A DNA stretch of 64,000 bases, from contig JAMPFB010000003.1 in the NCBI GenBank assembly GCA_023664735.1, positions 22,297 through 86,296 on the forward strand. Reading direction: 5' to 3'. Shown here one piece after another: positions 41,870-51,609 of the stretch. The notes beneath the pieces are model-generated. The model did no database searches and was not told the DNA's origin. It saw only the letters and a program-made list of their open reading frames with translations. A program made the position numbers and the translations under genes. Source of the DNA: Robinsoniella sp. GTDB taxonomy: Bacteria; Bacillota; Clostridia; Lachnospirales; Lachnospiraceae. Position 1 is the stretch's first letter. Every line of letters starts with the position of its first letter.

Positions 41870-42940
41870 CTAGTGAAATTCCACAACCGTCTCCCCGATT
41901 TGAATCCCAGAAAGCTCTGTATTCTCCAACGGAGCATTCAAAACAATATTCCATTCCAAAAACATATTATACTTGCTTCCATAACCTGTAGAAGTAAATT
42001 CTACCAGTTCCTGCATATCCTTCCCATACACATTCCTAATTGTCCCTGTCATCGTCTTGATATGGTTCTTGTGGAAATAATTGGCTATTCCAGTAACCCG
42101 AATGGAAAGAGGGGTCACTTCTATTTTAGTAATCAAAATCTTTTCCTCTCCGCAGTCAGCAATTGCAAAAGGATAATAATATTTCACATTGGATTTATAC
42201 TGATAAGTCCACTCTAAATTCCAGATTCCGTCATTGATAAGAATTTTATCTTCCGAAGATTCTTCGTACATATATAAATCCTTACAGGTGATATTTACTT
42301 TTTTTCGATTGATATCCTTACAGGTAATGGTCAAAAGGAAGTATAATTTTCCATTTTCTGAAAAGGATTCCATAATAGAACCCCAGCCAGAGGAAGGTGC
42401 ACCATTTTTGTCTGATATGGAAACATACGCAGTATCAAAATTAAAATAGAAATCCTCTTTTTCAAGGGAATTTTTTGGCATATTATCGTATGCGTAATCG
42501 GTTTCCAATAGAATGGATACATTATTTTTATCGCCGATGGAAGAAAGGGCAGTGAGAGTCAGATCATTGCTGGTACTGCTTTTATCAATCAAAACATTAC
42601 CGCCCTTTAAATAGGTAGTATCTGTCAAATGCCAGAATTCCATAAGACGGATATCCCATTGCCCGTCATTTGCTGCAAAAGCAGCCATGCCAAATAAAAG
42701 GGCTGCAGTAAGTATGGCGATTATCAGCCGCTTTCTGACAAAGCTTCTGTTTGAACTTATAGTTTTATAATTATCAACTGCTGATTTGTTGTGAAAAGCA
42801 GTGGGGATTTCAGTATTGTTTTTCTGTTTTTGCAGGATTAGATGAAGAATGCGGTCTTTCTGGTTTTCTTCCAGATTACCCTGAAAATCCAAAGCTTCCT
42901 CCTCGTGAATATGTGTAATGAGCTCTATTAGATTAGTCAT
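41870..42940 (-). CDS. Membrane anti-sigma-like protein with DUF4179-type N-terminus
   Basis: 356 residues. A cytoplasmic N-terminus of about 68 residues is followed by one membrane segment (about 70-89, RLIIAILTAALLFGMAAFAA) and a large extracytoplasmic beta-rich region. The order matches DUF4179-type proteins paired with ECF sigma factors. Its start overlaps the end of the sigma gene by eight bases. It is probably the anti-sigma factor that holds the sigma at the membrane until a signal reaches the outer domain; no direct proof is visible. Confidence 0.7.
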   Translation of the reverse strand: MTNLIELITHIHEEEALDFQGNLEENQKDRILHLILQKQKNNTEIPTAFHNKSAVDNYKTISSNRSFVRKRLIIAILTAALLFGMAAFAANDGQWDIRLMEFWHLTDTTYLKGGNVLIDKSSTSNDLTLTALSSIGDKNNVSILLETDYAYDNMPKNSLEKEDFYFNFDTAYVSISDKNGAPSSGWGSIMESFSENGKLYFLLTITCKDINRKKVNITCKDLYMYEESSEDKILINDGIWNLEWTYQYKSNVKYYYPFAIADCGEEKILITKIEVTPLSIRVTGIANYFHKNHIKTMTGTIRNVYGKDMQELVEFTSTGYGSKYNMFLEWNIVLNAPLENTELSGIQIGETVVEFH

Positions 42941-43487
42941 GGCTGACTCCCCTTTCCTTTAATGCTGTTTCCAATCTGCTTTTCCCGCGAAATAGTATGT
43001 TTTCCACTTTTTTCGTGGAGCATTTCATTTTTAAAGCTATGTTTTTTATGGGTTCGCAATAGAAATAGCGTAAAATGAATATAGTTCTGTCTGGTTCCTT
43101 CAAGCTTTTCAATACTTGGTGAAGTGTATCTTCCATGGACTTTTTAATAAAGTCATTTTCAATATTATCAGGAGCTGCTATAGTAATTTCTTCAAAAGGA
43201 ATTGGCAGCGCCTTTTGCTTTTTCCGGAGAACATCTATGGAGGTGTTTCTTGCTATGGCATACAGGTAACTTTTCAGACTGTTTCCTTTTTCCAGATTAA
43301 AGCTGTGTGAATTTTGCCAGAGCTTAATAAAAGTATCTGCTATGGCTTCTTCTACATCTTCTTTGGAAAGATCGGACAGAAAGTTTTGGCAGATTGTTTC
43401 CACTGCATTGCCGTAAATATCCAGAGCTGCCCGGATGCCCGCCTCTCCATTCGTATGGAGCAAATGTAGTAAAGCTTTGTCATCCAA
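42933..43487 (-). CDS. ECF-type sigma-70 family RNA polymerase sigma factor
   Basis: 184 residues with a TTG start seven bases after GGAGGG. Region 2 is DVEEAIADTFIKLWQNSHSF and LYAIARNTSIDVLRKKQKAL. Region 4 is EPDRTIFILRYFYCEPIKNI and CSTKKVENILFRGKSRLE. It is paired and overlapping with the anti-sigma-like gene downstream. It differs clearly in sequence from the sigma factor at 22.4 kb, so the window holds two separate ECF modules. Confidence 0.9.
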   Translation of the reverse strand: MDDKALLHLLHTNGEAGIRAALDIYGNAVETICQNFLSDLSKEDVEEAIADTFIKLWQNSHSFNLEKGNSLKSYLYAIARNTSIDVLRKKQKALPIPFEEITIAAPDNIENDFIKKSMEDTLHQVLKSLKEPDRTIFILRYFYCEPIKNIALKMKCSTKKVENILFRGKSRLETALKERGVSHD

Positions 43488-43909
43488 AATAATACCCTCC
43501 TCTTTCTAAGAAGTATAACATGTTTCTATATACCAATACGAAGGATGAGGGAAAAACACTCAAAATATTTAACAAGTTATGCAATCTACGCAAAAATCGG
43601 TTATTTACGCAAAAGGAATTGTATGAAAACTTTTCTTTGCTTATACTTGCATAAACAACTGCTTAATAGAAATATGGAAAATCCAGTTGTTGCTTTTATA
43701 GAGGGGAATTTGTTTACATAGATATCCATTGCCGCAGGGATGATTTACAAGGCAGATGGAAAAACGTATCGAATAGTCAAAAGTTTTGCAACAGACAAAG
43801 CTTGTGTAAAAGGAGGTGTTGAACAAATTGTGCGAAGGGGCATAGGAGTCTGACGAAGCGATACGGATATTAGAAAAAACAGGTTATACAATCAAGAAAG
43901 GAAAAAGAC
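43488..43909. other. Divergent intergenic region upstream of the Big_2 protein gene
   Basis: It contains the repeat-bearing promoter (43577-43647) and then a leader of about 255 bases. The leader opens with a hairpin AACAACTG/CAGTTGTT (43654-43661 and 43684-43691) followed by GCTTTT, which could attenuate or stabilise the transcript. No ORF is supported. Confidence 0.5.
43577..43647 (+). promoter_or_regulatory. Direct-repeat-activated promoter for the Big_2 protein gene (copy 1)
   Basis: TTGTAT (43619-43624), 17-base spacer, TATACT (43642-43647). Immediately upstream are two direct repeats, ACGCAAAA at 43588 and 43607 (19-base period), with GGTTATTT between them. The block from 43577 to 43629 is nearly the same as 51471-51523 ahead of the SUFU gene. 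A poor -35 with direct repeats abutting it is typical of activator-dependent promoters, including LytTR-controlled ones. Confidence 0.75.
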
Positions 43910-46900
43910 ATGAAATTTATCAAAGCAGGTAAGAAATTGCTGACTTATCTTCTTGTAGCAGCAATGCTCCTTGGCTGTATGCCGGCACAAAATGTGGAAG
44001 CGGCATCAGCACAAGCAATTAAGAAGATTGTCATTAAAAACGGGACAAAGACTGTTACCAAAAAGACAATCAAGTTAGCAAAGGGAAAATCAACTACATT
44101 AAAGGTAACAGTCAGCCCAAGCAAGGCAAAGAAAAAAGTCACTTATAAGACGAGCAATAAGAAAATTGCTACAGTAAACTCAAAAGGCAAGGTTACGGCA
44201 AAAAAAGAAGGAACAGCTAAAATTACCGTAACGGCATTAGGAAAAAATGGCAAGAAAAAAACAAGCTATGTGAAGGTAAAGGTAACCAAAAAAGAGAGCA
44301 ATGTAGCTGTTACAGCAGTGAATGCTGCAGCTTCTCCGTCCGGGCAGATTAGTGTTGGGGGCGTGTGTACAATTGTCGCATCTGTCGTACCGGCAAATGC
44401 GTCCAATAAGACGCTTACCTATACCTCTGCTAATCCCTCGATAGCCGTTGTAAATCAGGCTGGCGTAGTAACCGGCATGTCTGAGGGTGCGACAACTATC
44501 CGGGTTGCAGCAGCTAATGGCAAATATAAAGATGTATCCATTACTGTAAGTAAAGTAAGCGTTACAGGAATTACTTTGGATAGGAGCAGCATTGAGCTGA
44601 GCATAACTGGAACGACAACTTTAAGCGCTACTGTCCTGCCGCAAAATGCAACAAATAAAAAAGTAAAATGGTCTAGTGGGGATGAATCCATTGCAACGGT
44701 TAATGATGGTGTTGTCACTGGCAGAAAAGCAGGAACCACAAAGATTTACGCTACAACAGAGGAAGGCGGCTTTAACGCAGAGTGTACGGTTGTTGTAAAA
44801 GCAGGCGCTGCAAATGAAGTGGCTGTCTTACTGGAAGTAACAAATGAATATAGAGATGCAGATGGAAAGAAACATGATAATACCGTTTTGGTAGGAAATG
44901 ATGTTGAAGTCAGGGCACGGGTGTTAAAGGGAAATCAACCGGTAGGAAACACAAATGTCAGACTGGCAATGCAGAGTGTTTATGGCAATGCAGCAGGGCG
45001 CTTTGCAATACGAAACAATGACCTTACCACAGATGCAGACGGATATGCTACATTCTATATTGGATTAAAGGATGATTATGCAAATACACAGCCTATTGAC
45101 AGGATGTTCCAAAGCTTTAAGGTGACTGCAACCAGTTCATCAAGCGGAAAGAGCAGCAATCCGCTGTCAATCCGGTTTGCCTGCATTCAACTGCCGGATT
45201 TGCTGGTTGAGAATAATTTAACGGCAAGACATAATGATATTGAACCGGCTGTAAATGCTACAACACTGGTTGCTGATTATGCAGGAATCGAGCCTACTTA
45301 TTCTGAAAATGGACACAGGGTACAGGAATATGTGGCAAGCCAGCAGGTTTCCGGTGATGGGGAGCAGCATGAGGTATACTTCTCCTGTACGCCATATATC
45401 TTACTGCCTGCAATAGAAAAAGAAGGAGAAAGCGGAGAGTGGGAACATCTTGTTAATAAGGATTCCGGCGCATGCAGCGTTTATAATGATGTAACAAATG
45501 AGACTACGACAACGATTGTGGAAGAAGTTCCGGCTGGATTACAGTTTATCACAGCCCGCTTTAATAAGATTAAGCTTTCCGCATATACGGCAATCTATAT
45601 TGATGTATATGCGGTGGATTCCACAGGGGTTCCGGTATTCAGCAAGGTTGTTACAAATGCAAGCAATACGGAAGGAAAAGATAAAGACGGCGATGTTCAG
45701 ATTGAAAAGCAAAAAGACAAGGAATGTTATATTGTATTTTCATTGGTATCTCAGGGACAGGTAGATACATCCAATGAAGGATATGTGTTGGAAAAACTGT
45801 TTGGACATTATGCAGGCGTTCAATCAGAAGAACCTGTAATTGAAGAACTGAATAATTCCGTAACATGGGAGGATATCTCCAATGAGGTAACTTATGAAAC
45901 GGTTGAGTGGGATTACAGCGGAGCAGCACGTTATTTCCAAAGTAATTCAGAATTTTTAAACAGGGATTATAAATATAGCTATAAAGTACCGGTATTTCCA
46001 TATTCCGGAAATGCAATTATTACAGTAAAAGATAAAAATGATGTTGTGAAAGGATATTTTGCATATCCGGCAGTTCATAAAGAACTAAATGAGGATGGAG
46101 AGTATAAAAATGTCAATGTGCTTGCGCCTCCAAAGAGCGAATATGAAACATGGAAGACAAATGAATTTAGAAACCATTCTTATACGCCTTATGTAAGAAG
46201 TCCATATCCGATTCAGATTTCGGAAGAAGAAACAAGAAGAACAAATGCTACGGTTACGACAGAAGGAAATCTGGTTAAGGTTGACACGCACACTACCGGA
46301 ATTACAAGCCTGAAGGCAACGGTGGGCATCAATGGACTGGACACTGTTTTAAATAAAATGAACGGTGGCGTATTATACACTTCCGTACAATGGGATCCGC
46401 TTCCAAATAAGGTTGTAAAAGAAGAGATTCCAGATTTTTATGCAGTAGAAGGACAGGAAGTAACTGTTATTGCACAGTTATATGATGTAAATAACAATAA
46501 AGCTCCGGAGTCAAATAAGACAGTTGTATTTTCAGACAGTATTAAGGATGAGGTCATCAATACTCAGGGCAAAAAGGTTGGCGGTGACGGCAAAAAGGAT
46601 CAGGTAACTGTCGTAAATGAGTATAGGGGCTATACAGACAGTCAGGGTCAGGTTACATTAAAACTGAAGGGTGAGCAGGTTGCGTATATTGAAGAACTGG
46701 CTGCTTCCTGTGACAATTTTAACGTGAAGCTGATTGTTGGCGGCGAGGAAGTCAATAAAGCAAATATTTATTGGGTAGACTTAGGTCTTAGCTTCGTAGA
46801 TACTGCGAATACAAAGATGACAGAGGATTCCACTGGTATTACAAACTCAAGTGGGACAACACCGGTTCGTACTACAACATTTAATGAGCCGGTAACGATT

Positions 46901-48085
46901 ACAAAAGAAAGTGAAGCAGAAGTTGGCACAATATGGGATATCGGCTTCCTGCCTGTGGCACGCTGCCATACATTTAACTTCTCTAATTTAAATGTTGCAA
47001 AAAGAACAAAAAAGGCAAATGAATTTGTAAAGGTTAAAAATGTACCTGTTACATACAGCAAGACGGATAAGATGGCTACAGGCGAGTCGATGCTGACAGA
47101 GAAAAACAGTGTTGCCACATTAACATCCGATAAAATCGGTACTACAGAATTAACAGGTGTTCTTGGAGTAAAAGTACAGGATACATTAGATTTGTCAAAG
47201 GTTATCTTTGAATTTTATGACGAAGACATGAAACTTGTAAGCAAAAAGAATATTGGCGAAGGCATTCCAAACTTTACTTCTACCAGTCTGATGTTGAAAG
47301 AAAACTGGCAGCCGGCTGGAATGCAGCTTGAGCTTTTTGCAGCAAACAATGACAATAGAACTGTAGACAGGAACACAGATACAGTCGTTTATGTAAAGGT
47401 AACGGATACGAAAGGGAATGCACTGAAAAACAAGACTGTTCAATATACAGTTGATGGTGTGAAAAAGACATCTCTTACAACGAATGATAAGGGAATTGCA
47501 AGTATTAACCTGCAGGCGCCTGGAGGAGCTGCAAAGGATTGCATTGTAACTGCAAAGGTTAGCGACACTGTAGAGAAAAACATTACAATCCGGTATACTG
47601 ATACAGCAAAAACAGCATTTGCAATTCAGACAGAGAATTTAAGCAAGCATATCAGGGAAGTTGAAGTTAATCCTAACAGCAAGACTAAGGTAAAACTGTA
47701 TTTTACAAATCCGATAAGTGAACGGACAGTAGATGCAAGAGAATTTACATTAGTAGAGGATGGCGAAGCAACAAACAGATATCAGGTAACGTCGGCTGTA
47801 GTAACGGATACGAATATTATTGAGCTGACACTGGATAAAGAGTTATCTTTTGCAAAAGAAGTAAGCTATACAATCACGATTGGTTCTTATACGGACAGTG
47901 ATAATCTGGAATATCAGTTGATTGATACATTTGGACAGAAATTAACAGGAAAATCTACTTGTCAGTTTGTACCAGCGGAGATTGCATCGAAATTTGGTTA
48001 TACAGAAGTGCCTCAGGCGGGAACGGTATCAGAGAACAATGTTTCTGATACAGAGGAACCGGAAGTAATCATATCAATGGAGTAA
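43910..48085 (+). CDS. Giant secreted Big_2/Ig-like surface protein
   Basis: 1391 residues. The signal peptide (LLTYLLVAAMLLGC) has a lipobox-like MLLGC as well as a possible later cut at VEA. Three Big_2-type Ig domains follow (about 38-126, 134-216, 217-297), with the pattern ATVNSKGKVTAKKEGTAKIT. Next comes a long unique region containing Ig-like segments (about 300-1280) with several DxxGxAxxxIxL-type motifs (TDADGYATFYIGL, TDSQGQVTLKL, TNDKGIASINL) typical of Big_1 folds. The last domain (about 1240-1365) starts KTKVKLYFTNPISERTVDAR. No sortase motif or C-terminal anchor is present. It is expressed from a direct-repeat promoter shared with the SUFU gene. Function (adhesion or wall organisation) is inference. 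Confidence 0.75.
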   Translation: MKFIKAGKKLLTYLLVAAMLLGCMPAQNVEAASAQAIKKIVIKNGTKTVTKKTIKLAKGKSTTLKVTVSPSKAKKKVTYKTSNKKIATVNSKGKVTAKKEGTAKITVTALGKNGKKKTSYVKVKVTKKESNVAVTAVNAAASPSGQISVGGVCTIVASVVPANASNKTLTYTSANPSIAVVNQAGVVTGMSEGATTIRVAAANGKYKDVSITVSKVSVTGITLDRSSIELSITGTTTLSATVLPQNATNKKVKWSSGDESIATVNDGVVTGRKAGTTKIYATTEEGGFNAECTVVVKAGAANEVAVLLEVTNEYRDADGKKHDNTVLVGNDVEVRARVLKGNQPVGNTNVRLAMQSVYGNAAGRFAIRNNDLTTDADGYATFYIGLKDDYANTQPIDRMFQSFKVTATSSSSGKSSNPLSIRFACIQLPDLLVENNLTARHNDIEPAVNATTLVADYAGIEPTYSENGHRVQEYVASQQVSGDGEQHEVYFSCTPYILLPAIEKEGESGEWEHLVNKDSGACSVYNDVTNETTTTIVEEVPAGLQFITARFNKIKLSAYTAIYIDVYAVDSTGVPVFSKVVTNASNTEGKDKDGDVQIEKQKDKECYIVFSLVSQGQVDTSNEGYVLEKLFGHYAGVQSEEPVIEELNNSVTWEDISNEVTYETVEWDYSGAARYFQSNSEFLNRDYKYSYKVPVFPYSGNAIITVKDKNDVVKGYFAYPAVHKELNEDGEYKNVNVLAPPKSEYETWKTNEFRNHSYTPYVRSPYPIQISEEETRRTNATVTTEGNLVKVDTHTTGITSLKATVGINGLDTVLNKMNGGVLYTSVQWDPLPNKVVKEEIPDFYAVEGQEVTVIAQLYDVNNNKAPESNKTVVFSDSIKDEVINTQGKKVGGDGKKDQVTVVNEYRGYTDSQGQVTLKLKGEQVAYIEELAASCDNFNVKLIVGGEEVNKANIYWVDLGLSFVDTANTKMTEDSTGITNSSGTTPVRTTTFNEPVTITKESEAEVGTIWDIGFLPVARCHTFNFSNLNVAKRTKKANEFVKVKNVPVTYSKTDKMATGESMLTEKNSVATLTSDKIGTTELTGVLGVKVQDTLDLSKVIFEFYDEDMKLVSKKNIGEGIPNFTSTSLMLKENWQPAGMQLELFAANNDNRTVDRNTDTVVYVKVTDTKGNALKNKTVQYTVDGVKKTSLTTNDKGIASINLQAPGGAAKDCIVTAKVSDTVEKNITIRYTDTAKTAFAIQTENLSKHIREVEVNPNSKTKVKLYFTNPISERTVDAREFTLVEDGEATNRYQVTSAVVTDTNIIELTLDKELSFAKEVSYTITIGSYTDSDNLEYQLIDTFGQKLTGKSTCQFVPAEIASKFGYTEVPQAGTVSENNVSDTEEPEVIISME

Positions 48086-48149
48086 TCGGTACGCAAATGA
48101 TTGTTTGACAATGAAAAACAGATAGGCTGATGAATTGGGATTAGCCAGA

Positions 48150-48213
48150 AAAGCTCCCTTTCGGGCAGATAAGTAAAATGAAAAAGCTTGCTGCTTGGGA
48201 GGGGCTTTTTCTA
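48150..48213 (+). terminator. Terminator after the Big_2 protein gene
   Basis: AAAAGCTCC pairs with GGGGCTTTT over a long loop, followed by TTTTT. It lies between convergent genes. Confidence 0.55.
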
Positions 48214-48228
48214 TGTATAGATATGTGT

Positions 48229-49545
48229 TTAATCGGAATCAAGACATAACATAAGCATGAGCTTGAATTTGTTTTCTTTGACAGACACCTTCATGGAACC
48301 ATGATACTTTTCCACTGTAGTTTGGATGCTTTTCATTCCTATGCCATGGAGATATTTATCTTCTTTGCTGGATAAAAGTACATTGTTTTTTTGAAGCACC
48401 TGTCCGTCAAACTCATTAGAGGCAACGATTAGAAGCTGCTGATCCTGTTTCATGGCTTTTAGCTGCATATATGCGGATTTGCCATTTGCAACCCTCTTAA
48501 GACATGCCTCTCTTGCATTTTCCAGCGCATTGCCTAAAATAACGGTAACATCTGATAAATCAATGCTGTCAAAGCTTCCCGGCTCTACGGCAAATTGAAC
48601 CCGGATGCCGGCATCCACCGCTTTTTTCCACTCGTCATACAGGATTGCATCTACAAAATGGTTGCCTGTCTGAAACTCCCCGTTCACTTCCCTTATATTT
48701 TGAAACAGCTCTTCGATATATTGTTCCGTTTCTTCGCTGTTTTCAAATAAAAGCATAGTATTGATATGTTTTTTCAAATCATGGTAAAGCCGGTGGACAT
48801 TCTGCTGATTCTTCTCAATCTGTGCATAGTTAGCCATCATTTTTTCATTTCGCATATCCATTAGTAAAAAGTCCTTTTCCCTGATCCTGTATGCGAAATA
48901 TCCGTCAATCAGATAATAGAACACGAAATAGGAAACGATAATCACAAGGGCTGAAATTTCAAGGAGCAGCATTCTCAATCCAAAGCCTTCCTTATGGGAG
49001 TAAGCGGATTCCACGATTACTAACAGGCACAAAATGCTGGCAACGGTCTGTAACAGCAAAATCACGGTTTCTTTCCCAGTGTATTTTTCCTTTTTCCCAT
49101 TTAGCAGCCTGATGCATAGGACGATTAAAATAAAATTCAGTAGCTTGGAAAAGGATATGCACTGGATTCGTAAAAAGGGTTCCTGTATGAGAAAAGAAAT
49201 ATCTGTTTTCCCATAAAACATCAGCAAAAGCCCTCCAACAAGGATTTCGCTTGCAATGACAGTAAAGAAAAAGAGACTATTTAATAATATAGAAACCGCA
49301 AGGCTGGCTTTATAAATCCATGCTGCAAACAGGCATCCCAGCATAAACATGCAGCATAGCTTTAATATGGGATTTATATCCAGCGTATCTGCTGCAGCCA
49401 TAAAGATGGTAAAAAACACAAGCCATAGCCACTTTTTGGCTCCGGTAAAATGTTTATGCAGATTTTCACAGAAAAACCAGTAATATAAATAAATTTCCGA
49501 AAAATGAATCAGTACATATAGTATATTCCATTGTATTCCGTTCAT
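48229..49545 (-). CDS. AgrC-like sensor histidine kinase (GHKL ATPase)
   Basis: 438 residues. About six membrane segments fill the first 215 residues. The kinase part carries the phospho-acceptor His in VHRLYHDLKKHINTML, the N box in VILGNALENAREACLKR, and the G box in LHGIGMKSIQTTVEKYHG. This is the HPK10 type that senses peptides or membrane signals and partners LytTR regulators. Its ATG overlaps the regulator's stop (ATGA), so the two are one operon. No AgrD/AgrB-like pheromone gene is visible beside it. Confidence 0.88.
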   Translation of the reverse strand: MNGIQWNILYVLIHFSEIYLYYWFFCENLHKHFTGAKKWLWLVFFTIFMAAADTLDINPILKLCCMFMLGCLFAAWIYKASLAVSILLNSLFFFTVIASEILVGGLLLMFYGKTDISFLIQEPFLRIQCISFSKLLNFILIVLCIRLLNGKKEKYTGKETVILLLQTVASILCLLVIVESAYSHKEGFGLRMLLLEISALVIIVSYFVFYYLIDGYFAYRIREKDFLLMDMRNEKMMANYAQIEKNQQNVHRLYHDLKKHINTMLLFENSEETEQYIEELFQNIREVNGEFQTGNHFVDAILYDEWKKAVDAGIRVQFAVEPGSFDSIDLSDVTVILGNALENAREACLKRVANGKSAYMQLKAMKQDQQLLIVASNEFDGQVLQKNNVLLSSKEDKYLHGIGMKSIQTTVEKYHGSMKVSVKENKFKLMLMLCLDSD

Positions 49546-50252
49546 CCCAGTTCATCCCCCCAAAACTCCAGATATCTCTGCCTGAATTCTTCCTGTCTTG
49601 TCCGGGCAAGGGGCAGACAGCTTCCATCTTTTAACAGAATCTCTTTATTTTTCACTTTTTCAATCTGGCGCATGTTTACCAGATAAGCATTATGGATTCT
49701 AGCAAAGCAGCATCCTTCCAACTGTTCCGCCACTTTTTTCAAATTACCGTTTATAGAAATATCACCTTTTATGCAGTGATAGGTCAGTTCATGGTTCAAG
49801 ACTTCTATATAATAGATTTCTTCGATTTTTATTTCATATTTCTGTCCTTGGCTCACAAGGCTTAGGCAGCTTTGCTTTTGCTCATGTAAGCGGAGGAGCA
49901 GTTCTTTAGTCTGAAAAACAAAGTCCTCATATTCAATGGGCTTTAGCAGAAAACGGTAAGCTTTTACCCGGTAGCCGTCCAATGCATATTGGATAAAGGC
50001 AGTTAAAAATATAATCTCTATTCTTTGGTTTATCTTTCGGATTTCTTCCGCAATCCTGATTCCATTTTCCTTTTGTATATTGATATCAAGAAAAACAATT
50101 TGGTACTGATTAAAATCCGATTTCAGCAGTTGCTCACCGCTTGTATATTTATCGCAATGAATGGGTATGCTTGTTTCCTGTCCTAATTGCGTCATAAAAT
50201 TTTCAACCTGATTGCAATATTCTATTTCATCATCACAAACTGCAATTAACAT
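49542..50252 (-). CDS. LytTR-family response regulator
   Basis: 236 residues. A receiver domain (ICVCDDE-type start MLIAVCDDEIEYCNQVE; phospho-Asp in VFLDINIQKENGI; KPIEYEDF at the end) is followed by a LytTR DNA-binding domain (about 130-236; YIEVLNHELTYH, FARIHNAYLVNMRQIEKVK, LPLARTRQEEF). LytTR proteins bind paired direct repeats upstream of promoters. Two such promoters with identical repeats lie nearby at 43.6 and 51.5 kb, making them candidate targets. AAAGGTGA precedes the ATG. Confidence 0.9.
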   Translation of the reverse strand: MLIAVCDDEIEYCNQVENFMTQLGQETSIPIHCDKYTSGEQLLKSDFNQYQIVFLDINIQKENGIRIAEEIRKINQRIEIIFLTAFIQYALDGYRVKAYRFLLKPIEYEDFVFQTKELLLRLHEQKQSCLSLVSQGQKYEIKIEEIYYIEVLNHELTYHCIKGDISINGNLKKVAEQLEGCCFARIHNAYLVNMRQIEKVKNKEILLKDGSCLPLARTRQEEFRQRYLEFWGDELG

Positions 50253-50419
50253 GTTTTTTATTCACCTTTTTCTATGGGTTCATCCTTGCCTATTATACCA
50301 AATATTCTGCAATTTTACCATAACATATGCGAAGATGGAGTTGTATAAGAAAGCCGTCTCGTTTATAATAAATATAGTACATAAAACGGAGGATAAAAAA
50401 TAAAATACGGGGAGAATAT

Positions 50420-51394
50420 ATGTCTGAAAAAGAAAGTATGGATAATATTTCTAATACATATTCCGGAAACAACAGCAAAACCGGTAATGGCATTCATGCC
50501 GAAAAAACAATAGCAGCATCTATTATAGCAGTAGTCGTAATCTGGGCAGCTATTTTATTGATTGACTATAGCGGAAACATTGAAGGAGAACTAAGCGCCG
50601 AAGGAAATAAAATTCCTGCCACAATGGAAGTGGGAGATACAATAACCTTTGGCACATATAATGATGAAGCAATAGAATGGAGAGTGCTGAAGCTGTCTGA
50701 TGACGGAAAAGAGGCGGTTTTGATTTCAAAGAAGCTTTTATGCATGAAAGCATATGATGCAGCAGAGAGTGGAAAATTTTCTTATGATAAGGAAGGGAAC
50801 CTCTATTTAAGCGGTTCTGCAGCAGATATTGACTGGCAGCTACAGGTACAGGTCCGCGGCAATAGTGACTGGAGTCTTTCTAACATAAGGACATGGCTGA
50901 ACTCTTCTGATGAAGTGGTGAAGTATGAGGATCAGGCGCCGGTTGCTGCCGCTATGTCAGAGGGGCATAATGCTTATAGCAATGAACCGGGATTTTTGTA
51001 TGGATTTACAAAACAGGAAATGGAATTGATAAAAGAAGTGGAAAATGTAACTGCAGGGAATGGATTATCAGGGCAGGAGGCGATTGTGACGAAGGATAAG
51101 GTATACCTGCTTTCCCTAGAGGAGCTGAAATGGTTTGAGGATGCGGACATGAGCCTTCTTGCAGAGCCCACGCAAAAAGCAGTTGCTAACGACGGGACGA
51201 AATGGTATTGGTATGACAGGCAGATATATTCGGTAAAAACCTATTATTGGTGGCTTCGAGAGCCTGTAAAAGAAGCTTCCGGGAAATGCTACACTGTGGG
51301 AAGCGGCAAAGAGGAGGAGAATATTTATAAGAAGAATGTGGCAATGGAAGGGTTTGGAATCAGACCTGCCATTACGATTTATGTTGGAAAATAA
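50420..51394 (+). CDS. Membrane-anchored DUF6273-like protein
   Basis: 324 residues. A short cytoplasmic N-terminus is followed by one membrane segment (about 33-51, IAASIIAVVVIWAAILLID) and an extracytoplasmic domain. Domain motifs are GDTITFGTYNDEAIEWRVL, the SNIRTWLNSS block, TKDKVYLLSLEELKWF, YYWWLREPV and the ending GIRPAITIYVG. This pattern is the DUF6273 family, widespread in gut Clostridia, whose fold is related to sulfatase-modifying-factor-like or C-type-lectin-like domains and whose function is unknown. It is divergent from the LytTR operon and has its own terminator. Confidence 0.7.
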   Translation: MSEKESMDNISNTYSGNNSKTGNGIHAEKTIAASIIAVVVIWAAILLIDYSGNIEGELSAEGNKIPATMEVGDTITFGTYNDEAIEWRVLKLSDDGKEAVLISKKLLCMKAYDAAESGKFSYDKEGNLYLSGSAADIDWQLQVQVRGNSDWSLSNIRTWLNSSDEVVKYEDQAPVAAAMSEGHNAYSNEPGFLYGFTKQEMELIKEVENVTAGNGLSGQEAIVTKDKVYLLSLEELKWFEDADMSLLAEPTQKAVANDGTKWYWYDRQIYSVKTYYWWLREPVKEASGKCYTVGSGKEEENIYKKNVAMEGFGIRPAITIYVGK

Positions 51395-51424
51395 TTAAAA
51401 TTTACATACTTGTAAACAGGCGCT

Positions 51425-51460
51425 ATAAGGGAAATCAGTATATGCTGGTTTCCCTTATTT
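51425..51460 (+). terminator. Terminator after the DUF6273-like gene
   Basis: ATAAGGGAAA pairs with TTTCCCTTAT, and the loop sides TCAG/CTGG partly pair, followed by T-rich sequence. Confidence 0.8.
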
Positions 51461-51470
51461 TTCCTTTTTT

Positions 51471-51541
51471 TTATACAATTTACGCAGAAACAGGTTAGTT
51501 ACGCAAAGGGAATTGTATGAAAAATCTTTCCTAAGTAAACT
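51471..51541 (+). promoter_or_regulatory. Direct-repeat-activated promoter for the SUFU gene (copy 2)
   Basis: TTGTAT (51513-51518), 17-base spacer, TAAACT (51536-51541). Direct repeats ACGCAGAA (51482) and ACGCAAAG (51501) have the same 19-base period, the same distance to the -35 box and the same GGTTA between them as in the promoter at 43.6 kb. The conserved block is about 53 bases long, whereas downstream sequences are unrelated. Confidence 0.75.
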
Positions 51542-51609
51542 TTATTTTATAAATATTAGAATCTTAATGGTTCGCAGAGAATAAAAAAGTAAAAAGATGG
51601 AGGAACATT

